Assembly (NCBI GenBank): GCA_001313365.1
Contig: BBFS01000089.1
Location: 1 to 19,983, forward strand
Direction: 5' to 3'
Source of the DNA: Paenarthrobacter nitroguajacolicus JCM 14115
Lineage (GTDB): Bacteria; Actinomycetota; Actinomycetes; Actinomycetales; Micrococcaceae
Length of the DNA stretch: 19,983 bases
Shown in pieces: positions 18,102-19,983 of this stretch. Below the pieces are notes generated by a model. That model was not told where the DNA came from, made no database searches, and worked only from the letters and a program-made list of their open reading frames with translations. How positions within the stretch are numbered: the first letter of the stretch is position 1; every line of letters starts with the position of its first letter. A program made the position numbers and the translations under genes.

Positions 18102-18116
18102 TGCACAATAGGTGCA
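18102..18116. promoter_or_regulatory. Inverted repeat overlapping the lysR start codon
   Basis: TGCAC-AATAG-GTGCA has perfect 5-bp arms and a 5-bp spacer, and its last base is the A of the lysR ATG. LysR regulators commonly repress their own gene from a site at the start, so this is a plausible autoregulatory operator. Confidence 0.4.
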
Positions 18117-19054
18117 TGATTGATGCGAGACTCATCACACTTCGAGTTTTTGCCCGTTGCGGCACCATCGGTGCCACCGCGGAGCTCACCGGCTATTCTC
18201 CCTCCGCCGTCTCCGCGCAGCTGCGCGAGCTCCAGCGGATGCTCGGAATGCAGCTGCTGACCAAGGACGGCCGGGGTGTGCGGCTGACCGCCACGGGCCG
18301 CTTTCTGGTGGCTGGTTCGGACACGCTTATCGCCGAATGGGAGCGCCTCCGCGCAGCAGCCATGGAGGCCGGCGACCAGGTACAGTCCCGTTTCGGCCTC
18401 GGCGGATTTTCGACGGCGGCGGCCCAGTTGCTGGCTCCGCTAGCCGCTACTTTGCGCACAACACGCCCCCTGCTCGAGGTACAGGTGCTCGAGGCGAATC
18501 CGGCCCGCTGCTTCGACTTGTTGGTCGCCGAGCGAATCGACCTTGCCGTCATAGTTGCCATGCAGTCCGACACGTATGTTGAGGACGATCCGCGCTTCGA
18601 ACAGACGGTGCTGCTCGATGACCCCCCCTGGACGTGATCATTCCGGCTGACCATCCGTTGGCGTCTCGGGAAACGGTCACACTGGAAGAACTCGCGTCCG
18701 AACCGTGGATCACCGAATCAGCCGGGTCCACCTATCACGCCCTCTTCACAGCGGCGTTCACGGCCGTGGGAGTAACACCGCGCATTGCCCATGAGGCCGT
18801 GGAGTGGGAAACCCAAATCGCTTTCGTGGGCGCTGGACTGGGCGTGGGCCTCCTGCCGCGACTGGCGCCGCTGCATAATGCCGAGAACGTGGTCCGGCTC
18901 CGCATTACCGGCAAAGGCAAGCCTGCGCGACGCATCGTGGCAGCGGTGCGCAGGGGGCAGCATCGCATCACCCCTGATCCAGGAGTCGCTCGGCATCCTC
19001 CAGGAGAGCGCCCACCGGATCCTCACGGCCCGCCCCCCCGAAGACGACCGCTGA
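18116..19054 (+). CDS. LysR-family transcriptional regulator, frameshifted
   Basis: Winged-helix regulator with a C-terminal periplasmic-binding-like effector domain. ATG at 18116 (MIDARLITLRVFARCGTIGA) has only a weak AGG upstream. The HTH is TAELTGYSPSAVSAQLRELQ then MLGMQLLTKDGRGVRLTATG. The effector domain begins near LEVQVLEANP and includes ERIDLAVIV, IIPADHPLASRETVTLEELA, EAVEWETQIAFVGAGLGVGL and LPRLAPL. Breaks are at C7 18622-18628, where five gives DDPLDVIIPADHP, and at G5 about 18954-18958, where four gives RRGSIASPLIQES; C7 19033-19039 keeps frame. About 305 residues, normal for the family. Divergence from gbcAB makes that operon its probable target; the effector is unknown. Confidence 0.88.
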
Positions 19055-19153
19055 CACTCCAATCGGTGACGGCCACACTTTTTCAATCACGACACCCGCA
19101 TCCGGGCATCGACGGTCCGCATGCGTGGCCCGTACGAATATCCGCGTCGTAGG

Positions 19154-19169
19154 CGGGTCACCGGACCCG
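19154..19169. terminator. Short GC hairpin between lysR and the small pdxS-downstream gene
   Basis: CGGGTC-ACCG-GACCCG forms a 6-bp stem with a four-base loop in the 137-bp convergent gap (19055-19191). There is no U-run on either side, so it is only a weak terminator candidate. The rest of the gap shows nothing recognisable. Confidence 0.3.
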
Positions 19170-19191
19170 ACGGCTCTGTCGCGGGCGCTGC

Positions 19192-19418
19192 TCAGGCCCA
19201 GACCTGGTACCCCCCCGTCGACTTATCGAACAGTTTCCTCGTAGAGAGACCTTCGGCGGCGATCCACAGCACGGAGTCGTCGTCGGACGCCTGCTCCACC
19301 ACGCCGGTGAGAACATGGTCCCCCATCAACACACCTCCACCGTGTGGCCGGTCAGCTGAGCCCAGTCCTTCCGGAGGCCGCGGCCGTGAACGGTTTTAAC
19401 GAGAGCAAGATCGGTCAT
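19192..19418 (-). CDS. Small unknown protein directly downstream of pdxS, frameshifted
   Basis: About 75 codons. ATG at 19418 lies 4 bp after the pdxS stop and uses a GGTAAGGG site that includes the stop. N-terminal half: MTDLALVKTVHGRGLRKDWA then QLTGHTVEV. The C-terminal half, in another frame, is GDHVLTGVVEQASDDDSVLW, IAAEGLSTRKLFDKS, then GYQVWA and TGA. The break lies at about 19318-19332, including a C5 run. C7 at 19210-19216 keeps frame and likely adds one Gly. The pieces have coherent codon use and matching strand, and look like one small soluble beta-rich protein. I do not recognise the family; tight coupling to pdxS suggests co-expression with vitamin B6 synthesis. Confidence 0.6.
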
Positions 19419-19422
19419 GCCC

Positions 19423-19983
19423 TTACCAGCCGCGTTCTGCGAGGCGGTGGGGGGGCTGCGGGATGTCGTCCACGTTGATGCCGACCATGGCTTCACCGAG
19501 CCCACGGGAGACCTTGGCGATCACGTCAGGATCGTCACAGTAAGCGGTTGCGTTCACGACGGCGGCGGCACGCTCTGCCGGGTTGCCGGACTTGAAGATC
19601 CCCCCCGAACCAACGAACACGCCGTCGGCGCCGAGCTGCATCATCATCGCAGCGTCAGCCGGGGGTAGCGATGCCACCGGCCGTGAACAGCACCACGGGG
19701 AGCTTGCCGGTGGCGGCAACTTCCTTGACCAGTTCGTACGGGGGGGCCTGCAGTTCCTTGGCCGCAACGTAGAGCTCGTCCTCGGGAAGGGCTGCGAGCT
19801 TGGCGATCTCGGAGCGGATCTTGCGCATGTGGCCGGTGGCGTTGGAAACATCGCCGGTGCCGGCTTCGCCCTTGGAACGGATCATTGCCGCGCCTCGTTG
19901 ATGCGGCGCAGGGCCTCACCCAGGTTAGTGGCACCGCAAACGAAGGGGGGGACCGTGAAGTTCCACTTGTCGATGTGGTTGAC
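19423..19983 (-). CDS. pdxS: Pyridoxal 5'-phosphate synthase lyase subunit, 5' truncated, frameshifted
   Basis: PLP synthase subunit that condenses ribose 5-phosphate, glyceraldehyde 3-phosphate and glutaminase-derived ammonia; forms a dodecameric TIM-barrel complex with PdxT. The N-terminus is beyond the window edge. Visible marks: [37 protein letters not shown] (catalytic Lys/phosphate loop), [20 protein letters not shown], then [19 protein letters not shown] and the C-terminal [17 protein letters not shown] ending LAERGW. Breaks are near 19893 (one G lost) and at the G5 near 19662-19666 (four expected). Runs at 19449, 19600, 19740 and 19945 each fit one extra residue in frame. The pdxT gene is not in view. 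Confidence 0.95.

Larger units (their letters stand above)
187..19951. other. Window-wide G/C homopolymer inflation
   Basis: By hand count about 60 G or C runs of at least six lie between 187 and 19951 (about 49 of length 7, five of length 8, six of length 6), roughly one per 330 bp, while no A or T run exceeds five. Family sequences or pairing show that the underlying runs are mostly four or five. Many +3 cases keep frame and only add Gly or Pro; +1 and +2 cases make the frameshifts. Some true runs of four remain intact (for example 309-312 and 2651-2654). Confidence 0.85.

Noticed and set aside
187..19951. Phase-variable contingency loci based on poly-G/C tracts
   Set aside because: Tracts occur in housekeeping, metabolic and non-coding sequence alike, at near-constant length seven, and family comparison shows shorter native runs. 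Contingency tracts are few and concentrate in surface genes.
1..19983. A region of decaying pseudogenes
   Set aside because: Substitution patterns, motifs and catalytic residues are intact on both sides of every break, and breaks coincide with simple run-length changes, so error is more likely than decay.

Overview
The window is about 20 kb of high-GC actinobacterial chromosome. The nearest match I recognise is the Arthrobacter/Paenarthrobacter group (Micrococcaceae), judging by codon use, strong AGGAG-type ribosome binding sites and several protein sequences typical of that group. No rRNA, tRNA, CRISPR array or insertion sequence was seen. Gene density is that of an ordinary chromosome.

The dominant peculiarity is sequence quality. 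I hand-counted about 60 G or C homopolymers of six or more (about 49 exactly seven, none above eight) and no A or T run above five. Almost every gene is broken or padded at such a run. Where a protein family or a palindrome fixes the true length, the real run is usually 4 or 5 and has been inflated by 1, 2 or 3. I therefore annotate genes across the frameshifts as single loci and treat most breaks as likely sequence error, not gene decay.

Layout from left to right: a 5'-truncated PfkB sugar kinase (+); a lipoprotein (-); a secreted FG-GAP/VCBS repeat protein (-); a four-gene operon for the distal half of valine catabolism (-), transcribed as mmsA, 3-hydroxyisobutyryl-CoA hydrolase, mmsB and enoyl-CoA hydratase, with a recognisable promoter and palindrome upstream; a small three-helix membrane protein (-); a class I DNA photolyase (-); a strong hairpin; a small unknown protein (-); a glycogen-debranching/amylo-alpha-1,6-glucosidase-like enzyme (+).

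Next comes a block that may act together: 3-hexulose-6-phosphate synthase and 6-phospho-3-hexuloisomerase (-, the formaldehyde-fixing steps of the ribulose monophosphate pathway), a LuxR-type regulator (+), a ferredoxin-reductase subunit and a Rieske oxygenase resembling the glycine betaine demethylase pair GbcB/GbcA (-, overlapping ATGA), and a divergent LysR regulator (+). A Rieske N-demethylase releases formaldehyde, and the HPS/PHI pair would remove it; this linkage is my inference from gene order.

The right edge holds the C-terminal part of pdxS (pyridoxal phosphate synthase) and a small, frameshifted downstream gene of about 75 codons (both -).
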